Below are positions 1 to 10,460 of a DNA stretch of 64,000 nt, one piece after another. The notes below the pieces were generated by a model. That model had not been told where the DNA came from, made no database searches, and was given only the letters and a program-made list of their open reading frames with translations. The position numbers were made by a program, and so were the translations under genes. Each line of letters opens with the position of its first letter. Position 1 is the first letter of the stretch. The DNA comes from Desulfuromonadaceae bacterium. Lineage in GTDB: Bacteria > Desulfobacterota > Desulfuromonadia > Geobacterales > Pseudopelobacteraceae. The DNA is taken from positions 62,001 through 126,000 of the forward strand of contig JAQTZV010000004.1 of NCBI GenBank assembly GCA_028687585.1, in the 5' to 3' direction.

Positions 1-76
1 GACCGGCTTCGCCGGGAGCATAAGCAACTGCGCACTATTTGTATTTTTACCTACTGACAACCATCCGGAGATAGCT

Positions 77-1039
77 ATGGCAACGTCGGAAATTTTATTG
101 GAAACAGGCACCAACGAGCTGGAAATACTTGAGTTTTATGTTGACGAAACCAGTGCTGCCGGGGAGCAGGAGCGGGTCTATTTCGGCATGAACGTCGCGA
201 AGGTGATGCAGGTGATCGAGAATCCGAACCTTGCCCCATGCGATTATGCGCAGCATCCGTCGTTTCTGGGAGTCATTCCGCTTCGCGAGCATATTCTGCC
301 GATAATCGACCTGAGCGTCTGGTTGGGTATGGCTCGAACGAACAGCAATTTTGACCTGATCATCGCCACCGAGTTCAGCCAGGCGGTCAACGGTTTTCTG
401 GTCTCCGGTGTTACAGAGATTCTCCGGGTAGGCTGGGGTCAGGTCAAACCGCCCGGCACGTTTTTGTCGAAATTTGCCAAAGCAGCCATCATCGGCACGG
501 TCGAGCATAATAACCGCTTCATCCAACTGCTTGACATGGAGAGCATCATTTCCGATCTCGATCCAAATATGATGAAGGATGCCGGGTTCAGCGAAGTGCG
601 TGCCAAACAGCAGTATCCGGTACTTGTCGCCGATGATTCCCAGACGATACTCGACATGGTCACCCGGAATCTGCGAGCAGCCAACTTCATGCCGATAACC
701 GCTTCGAACGGCCAGGAAGCATGGGATCTGCTCTGTCAACTTCGAGAACGTGCCGAGAATGAGCATCTGGATATCCATGATCTGGTGCGTATCGTGATCT
801 CCGATATCGAGATGCCGATGCTTGACGGATTCACCCTGACCAAGCGTATCAAGGAAGATCCGCTGCTGGGCACAATTCCGGTCATCCTCTATTCATCCAT
901 CATCACCGACGAACTTCGCCACAAGGGTGAATTCGTCAAGGCTGACGATCAGGTGTCAAAGCCGGAACTGCATGAAATGGCCCGGCGGGCAATTGATCTT
1001 ATTGAAGCGGCAGCAGCGGCAGCGACGGTAACCGTATGA
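77..1039 (+). CDS. cheV: CheV-type chemotaxis protein (CheW domain + receiver)
   Basis: N-terminal CheW-like fold (GVIPLREHILPIIDLSVWLG) followed by receiver (VLVADDSQ...VISDIEMPMLDG...SKP). Confidence 0.88.
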   Translation: MATSEILLETGTNELEILEFYVDETSAAGEQERVYFGMNVAKVMQVIENPNLAPCDYAQHPSFLGVIPLREHILPIIDLSVWLGMARTNSNFDLIIATEFSQAVNGFLVSGVTEILRVGWGQVKPPGTFLSKFAKAAIIGTVEHNNRFIQLLDMESIISDLDPNMMKDAGFSEVRAKQQYPVLVADDSQTILDMVTRNLRAANFMPITASNGQEAWDLLCQLRERAENEHLDIHDLVRIVISDIEMPMLDGFTLTKRIKEDPLLGTIPVILYSSIITDELRHKGEFVKADDQVSKPELHEMARRAIDLIEAAAAAATVTV

Positions 1040-1443
1040 AGAGAATCGACCATGAATTGCTTGCGTCATTTGCAGAGGAATCCGCTCTCCGCCTGACCAG
1101 GATAGCTGACAAACTGGAGCTTCTTGCCGGCACAAGACCGGTAGACATGGAGCTGCTGCACGCTATCTTCAGAGACACGCATTCCCTGAAAAGCGCGGCA
1201 AACCTGCTTACGCTCGGGGCGGTGGAGCAGATCGCCCATAAGCTCGAAGATATACTGGAGTCGCTCCGCATCGGGCAGGATCTGCCCGATGAACAACTCA
1301 TCGACATCCTGAGCGCCGGTTACACCCGAATTGAGCAGCTTTTGAAAAACACGCACGTGTTGCCGTTGATAGACTCGGGCAAAGAAATAGCCGCCATTGA
1401 CGCCAGGCTCCTTGCCCGCCGTATAAAAAATCAGGATGCGTGA
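1036..1443 (+). CDS. Stand-alone Hpt (histidine phosphotransfer) domain protein
   Basis: IFRDTHSLKSAANLLTLGAVEQIAHKLEDILESLR, CheA P1-like; overlaps cheV by 4 bp. Confidence 0.82.
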   Translation: MKRIDHELLASFAEESALRLTRIADKLELLAGTRPVDMELLHAIFRDTHSLKSAANLLTLGAVEQIAHKLEDILESLRIGQDLPDEQLIDILSAGYTRIEQLLKNTHVLPLIDSGKEIAAIDARLLARRIKNQDA

Positions 1444-1497
1444 CATCAGGTAACTGCTTGGACATCGCATCAATTAAACGAATGGAGGATTGGCATT

Positions 1498-1677
1498 ATG
1501 AAACTGGAAGAGATCAAGGCAATCGCGCAACAGCACAGTATCAAGGTGGGCAAGATGAAGAAAACGGAACTGGTGCGGGCCATCCAGAGCGCCGAGGGAA
1601 ATGAACCCTGTTTTGAGGCCGGAAAATTGGCGTCCTGCGGTCAGGCCGGCTGTAGTTGGCGTGGAATCTGTTCGTAG
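1498..1677 (+). CDS. Small (59 aa) SAP/Rho-N-like protein with Cys-rich tail
   Basis: Read directly, below the ORF-track size cutoff: MKLEEIKAIAQQHSIKVGKMKKTELVRAIQSAEGNEPCFEAGKLASCGQAGCSWRGICS; RBS-like ggagg upstream. Confidence 0.7.
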   Translation: MKLEEIKAIAQQHSIKVGKMKKTELVRAIQSAEGNEPCFEAGKLASCGQAGCSWRGICS

Positions 1678-1714
1678 GTAGCTGGGCGATAAATCCATAT
1701 CGAAAGGAAAGCTT

Positions 1715-3124
1715 ATGAATAAAACCTGTATGACTTCCTGGTTGATAATGTTTCTTCTGGCCCTGGCGAGCTTTGCCGACCCGGTGTTTGCGACGCATCC
1801 CGATCTTGTCGTACCGGAGAAAGTCTCTTCAACTCATAAAGCGTGTCAGGAAATCATGCGTATCGGAAAGAAGTATCAGGTCGAGGGTCTGTTCTCCAAG
1901 GAGTTCGCCCTAGGGCAATGTCAACTCGCCCGGCTGGATGTAGCGGTAGCGGTGCAGCTGTTGACCGAAAAGATGGCCGAAAAGGCTGCCAAGGAAGGCG
2001 CCGGAGCGATCGACAAGGAAGACCTCGCTATGTTGAGCGACCTCAAGGAAGAGTTGCGCGGCGAGATGCTTCTGGCGCAGTCACGCGCCTTCCAGACCCG
2101 TTACACAGAACTGGGGACCAATCTCCATGCGCTAACCAAGAACATCACCTTAAGCGGTGGAATGACCGGTGTGCTGCAAGGTTCGTTCAACAATACGCCG
2201 AAAGATCACTCCGATGCGGTTGGGCGGGCGGACCTTGTCTTCAGTTTCAAGGTCGGAGAAAACACCATTGCGGTAATAGACGTTGAATCTACCGGCGGCT
2301 ACGGCATCGACGCCCATATCGGCAATTACTCCATTTTGAACAATATTCCCATGGCCCCGACCGACACGGTCCGTTTCCGGACCGCCTGGGTCGAGCACAC
2401 CGCTTTCGATGACCGGCTCGTAATCACGGCCGGCAAGATCAGCCTGACTGACTACTTTGACAACAACAGCATTGCAAACAATGAGACCGCCCAGTTTCTG
2501 GCGGGCGCTTTTGTAAACTCGATGGTCCTCGGCGCCCCCTCCAACGGTCCGGGAATGAGGGTAACCGCCAAGCTTGGCGACCAGCTTACCGTTAGTCTCG
2601 GCTATGGAAGCGGTGACGCCACGGCGGCCAATATCCTTGACCACGGCTACGGCATCGCGGAGTTGGACTATAAACTGAAGATTGGAGAGCTGGAGGGAAA
2701 TTACCGCTTCTACGGCAGCCTGGACGGCTCATTACCGGTGGTTGACGGGATAAAAAGTGACAAAGAGAACGCCTGGGGAGCCGGATTGAGCATTGATCAG
2801 CAGCTGACCGGGCAGCTTGCCCTGTTCGGCCGGTTCGGCTGGCATGACGAAGATGCGTATGTGACCAGATCCGCCTGGAGCGCTGGTTTTCAATATACCG
2901 GCCCGATCCCGCAGCGTAAGGATGACCTTGTCGGATTCGCTTACGGGCAGATCCTGGTCAATAACGCTACCGCACAGGAAAAATTGCTTGAAGCCTATTA
3001 CAAGGTAACGGTCAGCGACCAACTGGCGATATCGCCTCATTTCCAGTATTTGATCAACCCGTTGGCGGATACGGGCGCCGACAATGTTTTCGTGGCCAGC
3101 TTGAGAGCGCAACTCATCTTTTAA
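1715..3124 (+). CDS. Outer-membrane porin-like beta-barrel protein with signal peptide
   Basis: Signal peptide, alternating beta-strand pattern (VGFAYGQILVNN..), C-terminal ...FVASLRAQLIF ending in an aromatic residue. Confidence 0.7.
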   Translation: MNKTCMTSWLIMFLLALASFADPVFATHPDLVVPEKVSSTHKACQEIMRIGKKYQVEGLFSKEFALGQCQLARLDVAVAVQLLTEKMAEKAAKEGAGAIDKEDLAMLSDLKEELRGEMLLAQSRAFQTRYTELGTNLHALTKNITLSGGMTGVLQGSFNNTPKDHSDAVGRADLVFSFKVGENTIAVIDVESTGGYGIDAHIGNYSILNNIPMAPTDTVRFRTAWVEHTAFDDRLVITAGKISLTDYFDNNSIANNETAQFLAGAFVNSMVLGAPSNGPGMRVTAKLGDQLTVSLGYGSGDATAANILDHGYGIAELDYKLKIGELEGNYRFYGSLDGSLPVVDGIKSDKENAWGAGLSIDQQLTGQLALFGRFGWHDEDAYVTRSAWSAGFQYTGPIPQRKDDLVGFAYGQILVNNATAQEKLLEAYYKVTVSDQLAISPHFQYLINPLADTGADNVFVASLRAQLIF

Positions 3125-3145
3125 CTACTGAGAAGGAGGAACGTT

Positions 3146-4846
3146 ATGCAATGGTTCAATAACATGAAAATAGGTACGCGGTTGGGTGGTGTGTTCGGAT
3201 TTATGCTTTTTCTTCTGCTCGCGGTAGCAGCTACGGGATACTGGGGCATGAACATGATCGACGAAGAGGTGTCCAGCGACCTGGACAGCGACGGCGTCAT
3301 CGCCCAGCATGCCGGCAGGGCGCGCGCCAATATTCTCGGACTGCGGCGCTATGAGAAGGATACGTTCATCAACATCGGTTCCGCTGAGAAGGTGGAAAAC
3401 TACCACAAACAGTGGAGCGAAGAGTTAGCTAGTGTCGATGAGCGGCTCAAAGCCCTGGAGAAGGTTGCTGTAGATCAGAAAGACAAGGAGCAGGTCAAAC
3501 TGATGAGGGATAATTTTGCGCTCTATACTGCAGGATTCAACAAGGTCTACGCCATGATCCGTGACGGCAGGGTAAAAACAACTACCGAGGCCAACACCGC
3601 CATTGGCGAATACAAGGACGAAACTCACAAGATGGAGAAGATTGCCTCCGAGTTTGCCGCTGATGGCTATAAACGGCTGGATCACATCAAGGAGCTGATC
3701 GATATCCAGATGAAGGAGGTGTTGCAGGTCATGATTCCGATTGTCGTGATTTCCTTTATCATCGGCATTGTGGCCGCTCTACTGATCACGCGCAGCATCA
3801 AAAAACCGGTCAGCGAGGGAGTGGCAGTGGCCAACGCTCTTGCAGAGGGTGACCTGACCGTGGACATAGAAGTTACCAGTAAGGATGAAATCGGCCAACT
3901 GATGGGATCACTGAAAAACATGGTGGATAAGCTGAAGCAGGTGGTCGGCGATGTGATCAGCGCCACCGATAATGTTGCTTCCGGCAGCCAGGAACTCTCC
4001 GCCACTGCCCAGCAGATGTCCCAGGGGGCCACCGAACAGGCTGCCTCTGCCGAAGAGGTTTCTTCCTCCATGGAAGAGATGGCCTCCAGCATTCGCCAGA
4101 ATACCGATAACGCCATGCAGACGGAAAAGATCTCTATCAAGAGTGCCAAAGACGCCAATGAAGGTGGCAAGGCAGTGGTCGAGACGGTTGCGGCAATGAA
4201 GGAGATCGCTACCAAGATAGGAATAATTGAAGAAATCGCCCGACAGACCAATCTGCTGGCTTTGAACGCCGCTATTGAGGCTGCCCGTGCCGGAGAACAT
4301 GGCAAGGGGTTTGCGGTGGTCGCCTCCGAAGTCCGAAAACTGGCCGAACGGAGCCAGTCGGCCGCTGGAGAAATATCAAGCCTTTCCTCTCGCAGTGTAG
4401 CGATTGCCGAGCAGGCGGGCGAGATGCTGACTAAAATGGTACCGGATATTCAGAAGACCGCCGAACTGGTGCAGGAAATCACCGCTTCGAGCCGCGAACA
4501 GGATACCGGCGCCGAGCAGATCAACAAGGCGATCCAGCAGTTGGACCAGGTTATCCAGCAGAACGCCTCGGCTTCGGAAGAGATGGCCTCAACCTCGGAA
4601 GAACTCGCCAGTCAGGCTGATCTGCTGAAAGACTCGATCAGCTTCTTCCGCATCGATAATAGTGGTGGCAGACAGACATCCCGCACGGTGCGCCCTCCGC
4701 AGCACAAAGCCCAGGTGGCCCATATTGGCCACGGTCATAAAGACGCGGAGGCGACAGAAAAGAAAAAGGGGAGCAGCAAAGGTGTTCATCTCCAACTTGG
4801 CCAGGCCGGGCCGGATCACCTGGATGATGAGTTTGAGAAATTCTGA
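3146..4846 (+). CDS. Methyl-accepting chemotaxis protein
   Basis: 4HB-type N-terminus, HAMP, signalling hairpin [42 protein letters not shown]. Confidence 0.97.
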   Translation: MQWFNNMKIGTRLGGVFGFMLFLLLAVAATGYWGMNMIDEEVSSDLDSDGVIAQHAGRARANILGLRRYEKDTFINIGSAEKVENYHKQWSEELASVDERLKALEKVAVDQKDKEQVKLMRDNFALYTAGFNKVYAMIRDGRVKTTTEANTAIGEYKDETHKMEKIASEFAADGYKRLDHIKELIDIQMKEVLQVMIPIVVISFIIGIVAALLITRSIKKPVSEGVAVANALAEGDLTVDIEVTSKDEIGQLMGSLKNMVDKLKQVVGDVISATDNVASGSQELSATAQQMSQGATEQAASAEEVSSSMEEMASSIRQNTDNAMQTEKISIKSAKDANEGGKAVVETVAAMKEIATKIGIIEEIARQTNLLALNAAIEAARAGEHGKGFAVVASEVRKLAERSQSAAGEISSLSSRSVAIAEQAGEMLTKMVPDIQKTAELVQEITASSREQDTGAEQINKAIQQLDQVIQQNASASEEMASTSEELASQADLLKDSISFFRIDNSGGRQTSRTVRPPQHKAQVAHIGHGHKDAEATEKKKGSSKGVHLQLGQAGPDHLDDEFEKF

Positions 4847-4849
4847 CGG

Positions 4850-4955
4850 CAACCCCCCCCCAACCCCCTCCTTACCAGAAGTAGGCGTTTCTAAGCGAAA
4901 ACAGGAGGGGGGGTAAAAGCCCCCTCCTTCCTTTCAAGGAGGGGGTTGGGGGTGG
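4850..4955. repeat. GGAGGGGG/CCCCCTCC palindromic repeat (family B)
   Basis: aaccccctcctt...aaggagggggttgggggtgg inverted arms between MCP and cheW. Confidence 0.7.
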
Positions 4956-4989
4956 TGATTTTGGCTATAGACATAAGGAGGAGAAAACC

Positions 4990-5472
4990 ATGAGCGTTTC
5001 ATCAATCACGGAAACAACCCAGTACCTGACCTTCAAGCTCGACGAGGAGATTTTTGCCCTCGACGTTGCCAAGGTACGGGAAATTCTGGAATACAGCAGT
5101 GTCACCAAAGTGCCGCAAACTCCGGATTTCATGCGTGGAGTCATCAACCTGCGCGGCAGCGTGGTGCCGGTAATCGACCTGCGCCTGAAGTTCGGCATGA
5201 GCGCAACCGAGCAGAGCGTCAACACCTGCATCATCGTAACGGAGGTGGCAATGGAGGGTGAAACCATCCTGCTCGGTGCATTGGCCGATTCGGTGCAGGA
5301 GGTGAACGAGATGGAGGCGGAACAGATAGAGGCCGCGCCACATATCGGCACGCGACTCAACACCGACTTCATCAAGGGGATGGGGAAAAAGGACAACGCC
5401 TTCGTGATGATCCTTGATATCGACAAGGTGTTCAGCTCGGGAGATCTGTCGATGATTGCCGATGCGGCGTAA
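4990..5472 (+). CDS. cheW: CheW chemotaxis coupling protein
   Basis: YLTFKLDEEIFALDVAKVREILEY...FMRGVINLRGSVVPVIDLRLKFG. Confidence 0.95.
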   Translation: MSVSSITETTQYLTFKLDEEIFALDVAKVREILEYSSVTKVPQTPDFMRGVINLRGSVVPVIDLRLKFGMSATEQSVNTCIIVTEVAMEGETILLGALADSVQEVNEMEAEQIEAAPHIGTRLNTDFIKGMGKKDNAFVMILDIDKVFSSGDLSMIADAA

Positions 5473-5473
5473 G

Positions 5474-5512
5474 GCCAATTACAAATCAAAGATGATATCA
5501 AGTCGACGAGTA
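5474..5512. repeat. Partial copy of AATTCCAAATCAAAG repeat (family C half-element)
   Basis: ggccaattacaaatcaaagatgatatcaagtcgacgag resembles one arm of the full copies at 10142, 21749 and 28111. Confidence 0.5.
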
Positions 5513-5587
5513 GCGAGTCCCCGGTTTGCGGCGCCAGCCTCAAACAGAATCCACGTATGAATCTGACAATGACAAAGGAGAAACGTA

Positions 5588-7282
5588 ATGCAATGGCTCA
5601 ATAACATGAAGATAGGAAAAAGAATGGCGCTCGGCTTTGGTTTGGTACTGGTGATTATGTGCGTTTTGATCTGGGAAGGCATATCCAGTATGTCCGGAAT
5701 CCAGCAGAATCTGGATCGAATAGTCAAGGTAAATAATGTCAGACTGGAACTGCTGACTGATGTCGACGACAGTTCTATGAATATATTTATTAATATTCGC
5801 AATATACTTGTCAATACCAATCCGGAAAAACGTCTGGAATATCAACAAAGAATTACAAAATACAGGGAAGACTATGTTGCCAATTTAAAAAAAGTTGAGG
5901 AGATGACAAGCAAAGACGACAAGAAATCCCATGAAATTATTGCAAAAATAAAGGAAGCGACCACTGTAGCCTCTGCCCTGAACGCAAAAGTAGTCGAACT
6001 TGCATTGGCCGGTAAGGATGCTGATGCTGCGGCATTACTCTCCAAGGAAGCGGCTCCGGCAGGACGTGTAATGGAAGAGGCGCTCGGTGAGTTGTCCGAC
6101 CATAACAAAGAACGCAACAAGATACGCTTTGAACAAGCATCCAAAGAGTACAATAATTCCCGTACTATAATGTTCGGCCTGGGTGCCGCTGCTATCCTGA
6201 TCGCCCTCATTACCGCCTTTTTCCTGACCCGTGGCATCACCCATCCGATCAACGAGGCTCTGGCTGTTGCCAACGCCCTGGCAAAAGGCGATCTGACCAT
6301 CTCGGTGGTATCGAGATCAAAGGACGAAACCGGCCAGATGATGACGGCTATCGCCAACATGGTTGAAAAACTGAAGCAGGTTGTCGGTGAAGTCATGGGC
6401 GCTTCCGATAACGTTGCTTCGGGCAGCCAGGAACTTTCTTCCACGGCCCAGCAGATGAGCCAGGGGGCTACTGAACAGGCAGCTTCAGCCGAGGAAATTT
6501 CGTCCAGTATGGAAGAGATGGCCTCCAGTATCCGCCAGAATACCGACAACGCCATGCAGACAGAAAAGATCTCCATCAAGAGTTCTGTCGATGCCAAAGA
6601 AGGGGGCAAGGCGGTGGTTGAGACGGTTGCCGCGATGAAGGAGATCGCTTCCAAGATCGGCATTATCGAGGAGATCGCCCGCCAGACCAACCTGTTGGCT
6701 CTGAATGCTGCCATTGAAGCGGCCCGTGCCGGCGAGCATGGCAAAGGTTTTGCGGTGGTTGCATCCGAAGTCCGCAAACTGGCAGAGCGGAGCCAGTCGG
6801 CCGCCGGAGAAATTTCCAGCCTCTCCACCCGCAGTGTGGCAATTGCCGAACAGGCGGGCGAGATGCTGACCAGGATGGTGCCGGATATTCAGAAAACCGC
6901 CGAACTGGTGCAGGAGATCACCGCTTCCAGCAAGGAACAAGATACCGGTGCCGAGCAGATCAACAAGGCCATTCAGCAGCTCGATCAGGTCATCCAGCAG
7001 AATGCTTCCGCTTCCGAAGAGATGGCATCTACCTCTGAAGAACTATCCAGCCAGGCTGAACAGCTGCAGCACTCCATCAGCTTCTTTGATATCGGCAACG
7101 CGGGGCGGCGCACAGCATCCGCTGCAACGGCACATAAACCGGCCCACAAGGTTCAGGTTGCCCACGCCAAAAGCGGTGCTGCTGCGCAGTCGCAGGCAAA
7201 ACGCACCCCTGGCGGCGGCGTAAACCTGCAGCTTGGCCAGGCCGGTCCGGATCACCTGGATGATGAGTTTGAGAAATTCTGA
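5588..7282 (+). CDS. Methyl-accepting chemotaxis protein
   Basis: HAMP + MCP signalling domain nearly identical to 3146..4846; same C-terminus [19 protein letters not shown]. Confidence 0.97.
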   Translation: MQWLNNMKIGKRMALGFGLVLVIMCVLIWEGISSMSGIQQNLDRIVKVNNVRLELLTDVDDSSMNIFINIRNILVNTNPEKRLEYQQRITKYREDYVANLKKVEEMTSKDDKKSHEIIAKIKEATTVASALNAKVVELALAGKDADAAALLSKEAAPAGRVMEEALGELSDHNKERNKIRFEQASKEYNNSRTIMFGLGAAAILIALITAFFLTRGITHPINEALAVANALAKGDLTISVVSRSKDETGQMMTAIANMVEKLKQVVGEVMGASDNVASGSQELSSTAQQMSQGATEQAASAEEISSSMEEMASSIRQNTDNAMQTEKISIKSSVDAKEGGKAVVETVAAMKEIASKIGIIEEIARQTNLLALNAAIEAARAGEHGKGFAVVASEVRKLAERSQSAAGEISSLSTRSVAIAEQAGEMLTRMVPDIQKTAELVQEITASSKEQDTGAEQINKAIQQLDQVIQQNASASEEMASTSEELSSQAEQLQHSISFFDIGNAGRRTASAATAHKPAHKVQVAHAKSGAAAQSQAKRTPGGGVNLQLGQAGPDHLDDEFEKF

Positions 7283-7290
7283 CAATAGCT

Positions 7291-7420
7291 CCCCCCCCCT
7301 TGACGGACCCTCTGGGGCCTAAAGGAGGGGGTCGGGGGGTGGGTGAAGCTGCAATGTACTACTCCGTGGCAAAGTCCCCCCCACCCTAACCCTCCCCCGC
7401 CAGGGGGGAGGGGACTTTGC
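7291..7420. repeat. Family B palindromic repeat
   Basis: Contains ggaccctctggggcctaaaggaggggg, whose reverse complement occurs in the nifEN linker. Confidence 0.75.
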
Positions 7421-7440
7421 ACTCTAATATAGGAGCTTTT

Positions 7441-7923
7441 ATGTCCATATCAACAATATCCGAAACAACCCAATACCTGACCTTCAAACTCGACGAGGAG
7501 ATTTTTGCCCTTGATGTGGCCAAGGTACGGGAAATTCTGGAATACAGCAGCGTCACCAAGGTACCGCAAACCCCCGAATTTATGCGGGGGGTCATTAATC
7601 TGCGCGGCAGTGTCGTTCCGGTGATTGATCTGCGTCTTAAATTCGGCATGACAGCAACCGAGCAGAGCGTAAACACCTGCATCATCGTGACGGAGGTGGC
7701 GATGGAAGGTGAAACCGTCCTACTGGGGGCGTTGGCCGACTCGGTGCAGGAGGTGAACGAGATGGAGCCTGCCCAGATCGAGGCCGCCCCCCATATCGGC
7801 ACAAAGCTCAATACCGATTTTATCAAGGGGATGGGAAAGCAGGACAGCAATTTCGTGATGATCCTGGATATTGACACGGTGTTCAATTCAGGAGATCTGG
7901 AGGATATACGGAGTGCAGGTTAA
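7441..7923 (+). CDS. cheW: CheW chemotaxis coupling protein (second copy)
   Basis: Nearly identical to 4990..5472; start placed at ATG 7441 after aggagc. Confidence 0.93.
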   Translation: MSISTISETTQYLTFKLDEEIFALDVAKVREILEYSSVTKVPQTPEFMRGVINLRGSVVPVIDLRLKFGMTATEQSVNTCIIVTEVAMEGETVLLGALADSVQEVNEMEPAQIEAAPHIGTKLNTDFIKGMGKQDSNFVMILDIDTVFNSGDLEDIRSAG

Positions 7924-7976
7924 CCGGAAGTCTAACGATACAAGCGGTAAAACAAATGAGAAAGGAGCAAATACCA

Positions 7977-8201
7977 ATGTCGTTGGCTCAATTATCACCG
8001 ATCAGCGTTCAAGGCAACTCTTCACAATTCAATCCGCAGGTAGCGGCTTACAAAAATTCACCCCCTGCCCACGCCGTGAATACAGCCCAGAAAGCGGTAC
8101 AGGCAAGTAATACGGACACCGTTACAATCTCAAGCCAGGCGCTGCAGATGGCAGGCAGGAATGCTGCTGTTGAAAAAGAATCCACAAAAAATGTCTCTTA
8201 A
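7977..8201 (+). CDS. Small hypothetical protein (74 aa)
   Basis: RBS aaaggag; MSLAQLSPISVQGNSSQFNP...DTVTISSQALQMAGRNAAVEKESTKNVS. Confidence 0.55.
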   Translation: MSLAQLSPISVQGNSSQFNPQVAAYKNSPPAHAVNTAQKAVQASNTDTVTISSQALQMAGRNAAVEKESTKNVS

Positions 8202-8258
8202 TTCTAATTAGTCCCATGGATCATACAAGAGGGACAAAATTTTTAGGACTGGACTCCA

Positions 8259-9413
8259 ATGAAAATCCTGGTTGTTGACGACAACAATGATGATCGTAAA
8301 GTGCTTCGCTACGTTCTGGAGGCCCATGGGCACGAAGTCATTGAGGCCGTCAACGGAGTGGAAGGTCTTCAGGCGGCCTCTGCTTACGGATTTGACCTGG
8401 TACTGTCCGACGTGATGATGCCGGTCATGGACGGTTTCCAGTTTTTGCGAAATATCAGAGTATCAAGTTCTGTACCGTTTATTTTCTACTCGGCGGTATA
8501 CGACAGCAGCAACGACATGCAGCTTGCCACCTCTCTGGGGGTGAACGGCTACATAATCAAACCGAAGTCCCCGATCGAGTTAATGGAAGAAATCGAACGG
8601 ATCGTCTGCGCAGAGCAAAAGGAGAAATCCGGAGTTATTGAGGGTGATGCCCAGTACCTGAAGAGATACAGTCAGGTTGTGGTGTCAAAGCTTGAAGAAA
8701 AAGTTCGGGCGCTGGAAGAGGCCCTGGCCGAGCGCAAGAAGATGGAGCAGCGCCTGTCTGACATGACGGTGGAGCTCTCTCTGGCCGAGGAGCGGGAACG
8801 GCGGCGTATCGCTGCAGAACTTCACGATAATATCGGACAGACCCTGTTGCTCGGGAAGATAAAACTCGGTTCGTTGATCAAAGCGATTCCCCCGGGCATC
8901 GACAAGAATGAGTACGAAGAGATTCTGACGCTGCAAGAACAGGTAATCCGGGCCATCCGCTCGCTGACCCAGCAGTTGTCTCCACCGATCCTGTCCGGGG
9001 CCGGGCTGGAAGCGGCGCTGGAGTGGCTGGGCAAACGGATGGATGATGATTTCGGTCTGCAGGTGACATTTGTTGACGATCGAAAACCGAAGCCGCTTAG
9101 CGAGGATATACGCGCCATCGTTTTTCAGGCATGTCGTGAGTTGCTCATCAATGTTGCCAAGCACGCGGAAACCGAATCAGCGCGGGTTACTGTCGGCAGA
9201 GAGGGCGATATGCTCTATCTCACGGTCGAGGATAACGGAAGGGGCTTTGATCCGGTAAAAGGTGCAATCGGCGTTTCGTGGGACAGCGGGTTCGGGCTCT
9301 TCAACATCCGGGAGCGGCTCAAGCACCTGGGTGGCGAGCTAATGCTTGAATCCGCTCCGGGCCAAGGGACGCGTGTTACCCTGCGGGTGGGGCTGACGGT
9401 GAAAAATGGGTAA
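8259..9413 (+). CDS. Receiver + NarX-type (HisKA_3) histidine kinase
   Basis: ILVVDDNNDDRKV...SDVMMPVMDG; ERERRRIAAELHDNIGQTLLLGKIKLG; HATPase VEDNGRGFD. Confidence 0.92.
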   Translation: MKILVVDDNNDDRKVLRYVLEAHGHEVIEAVNGVEGLQAASAYGFDLVLSDVMMPVMDGFQFLRNIRVSSSVPFIFYSAVYDSSNDMQLATSLGVNGYIIKPKSPIELMEEIERIVCAEQKEKSGVIEGDAQYLKRYSQVVVSKLEEKVRALEEALAERKKMEQRLSDMTVELSLAEERERRRIAAELHDNIGQTLLLGKIKLGSLIKAIPPGIDKNEYEEILTLQEQVIRAIRSLTQQLSPPILSGAGLEAALEWLGKRMDDDFGLQVTFVDDRKPKPLSEDIRAIVFQACRELLINVAKHAETESARVTVGREGDMLYLTVEDNGRGFDPVKGAIGVSWDSGFGLFNIRERLKHLGGELMLESAPGQGTRVTLRVGLTVKNG

Positions 9414-9417
9414 AATG

Positions 9418-9467
9418 TAGGGGCGCTGCTTGCCGCGCCCGGATTGGGCGGAGCAAGCGCCGCCCCT
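9418..9467. repeat. GTAGGGGCG...CGCCCCT palindromic repeat (family A)
   Basis: gtaggggcgctgcttgccgcgcccggattgggcggagcaagcgccgcccct. Confidence 0.65.
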
Positions 9468-9489
9468 GGGATTTTCAACGGGAGTTTTT

Positions 9490-10140
9490 ATGAGCATCAG
9501 ACTGTTGCTGGTGGATGACCATACGATAATGCGGCAGGGATTGAAGGCTCTTCTGAAAAATGAGGCTGATATCGAGGTGATAGCCGAGGCCGCCAACGGC
9601 CTGGAAGCGATCCGGCTGGCGCGGGAGTTCTCCCCGGACGTGATCGTCATGGACATGACCATGCCGGAGGTAAACGGTATCGAGGCGTCACGACAGATCC
9701 TGGCGGAGAACCCCGCCATCAGAATCATCATCCTTTCCATGGTGCTGGATCGGACGTGCGTGGCGGAGGCGCTGAAGTCCGGAGCCACGGGATATGTCCT
9801 CAAGGATTGCGCCTCCGATGAACTGGTTTTGGCCATCCGTACCGCCATGGGGGGATTCCCCTACCTCTGCCGCGAGGTTACTGCACTGGTTATCAAAAAC
9901 TTCACCCAGGACGATGCCGATCGCCCCGGCGACCAGCAATCGCCGCTTTCCAAACGTGAACTGGATGTGCTGCGACTCATCGCCGACGGCAAGAACTCCA
10001 AGGAAATGGGCTTTCACTTCGGCGTCAGTGTCAAGACCATTGAGGCCCAGCGCATGAACATCATGAAAAAACTGAATCTGTACAGTGTGGCAGGACTGAC
10101 CAAGTATGCCTTGCGCGAAGGTTTGACCAGCATCGAATAA
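9490..10140 (+). CDS. NarL/LuxR-family response regulator
   Basis: IRLLLVDDHTIMRQG...VMDMTMPEVNG...GYVLKDC; HTH LSKRELDVLRLIADGKNSKEMGFHFGVSVKTIEAQRMNIMKKL. Confidence 0.94.
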   Translation: MSIRLLLVDDHTIMRQGLKALLKNEADIEVIAEAANGLEAIRLAREFSPDVIVMDMTMPEVNGIEASRQILAENPAIRIIILSMVLDRTCVAEALKSGATGYVLKDCASDELVLAIRTAMGGFPYLCREVTALVIKNFTQDDADRPGDQQSPLSKRELDVLRLIADGKNSKEMGFHFGVSVKTIEAQRMNIMKKLNLYSVAGLTKYALREGLTSIE

Positions 10141-10141
10141 T

Positions 10142-10265
10142 TTCCAATTCCAAATCTAAGCGCTATCATTGTTGGCTCGTCTTCGGCACTTCAACGTACG
10201 GATTAGTACGTTTCAGCGCCTCAATCCTCGCCGCCTTGATTTCATCTTTGATTTGAAATTGGTAT
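10142..10265. repeat. Family C ~125-bp palindromic repeat
   Basis: TTCCAATTCCAAATC...GATTTGAAATTGGTAT inverted ends; near copy at 21749..21875. Confidence 0.85.
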
Positions 10266-10395
10266 ACCCCCCCGTTTTCACAGATCCTTCATACCCCTCT
10301 CATGAGCCATTCCCTTACTCTCTCATTAAGGTTATTCGAACCCGTTTTTCCCTATCGCCTGATATCAATTGAAGCAGCGCAGAGGATAGAATGAA

Positions 10396-10428
10396 GTCGT
10401 GGGAATGTTTTGTTCCACGGCTTTTTTG
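10396..10428 (+). terminator. Intrinsic terminator-like hairpin
   Basis: gtcgtgggaatgttttgttccacggcttttttg. Confidence 0.6.
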
Positions 10429-10460
10429 TATCTAACCACACAAGCGATCCGAGGCGTTCC

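Noticed and set aside
95-778. 227-aa minus-strand ORF
   Set aside because: Antisense to the clear CheV gene with no independent support.
5872-6828. 318-aa minus-strand ORF (also 3682..4305, 3908..4300)
   Set aside because: Antisense to the MCP signalling domains; low-complexity Ser/Ala-rich translation, shadow ORFs.
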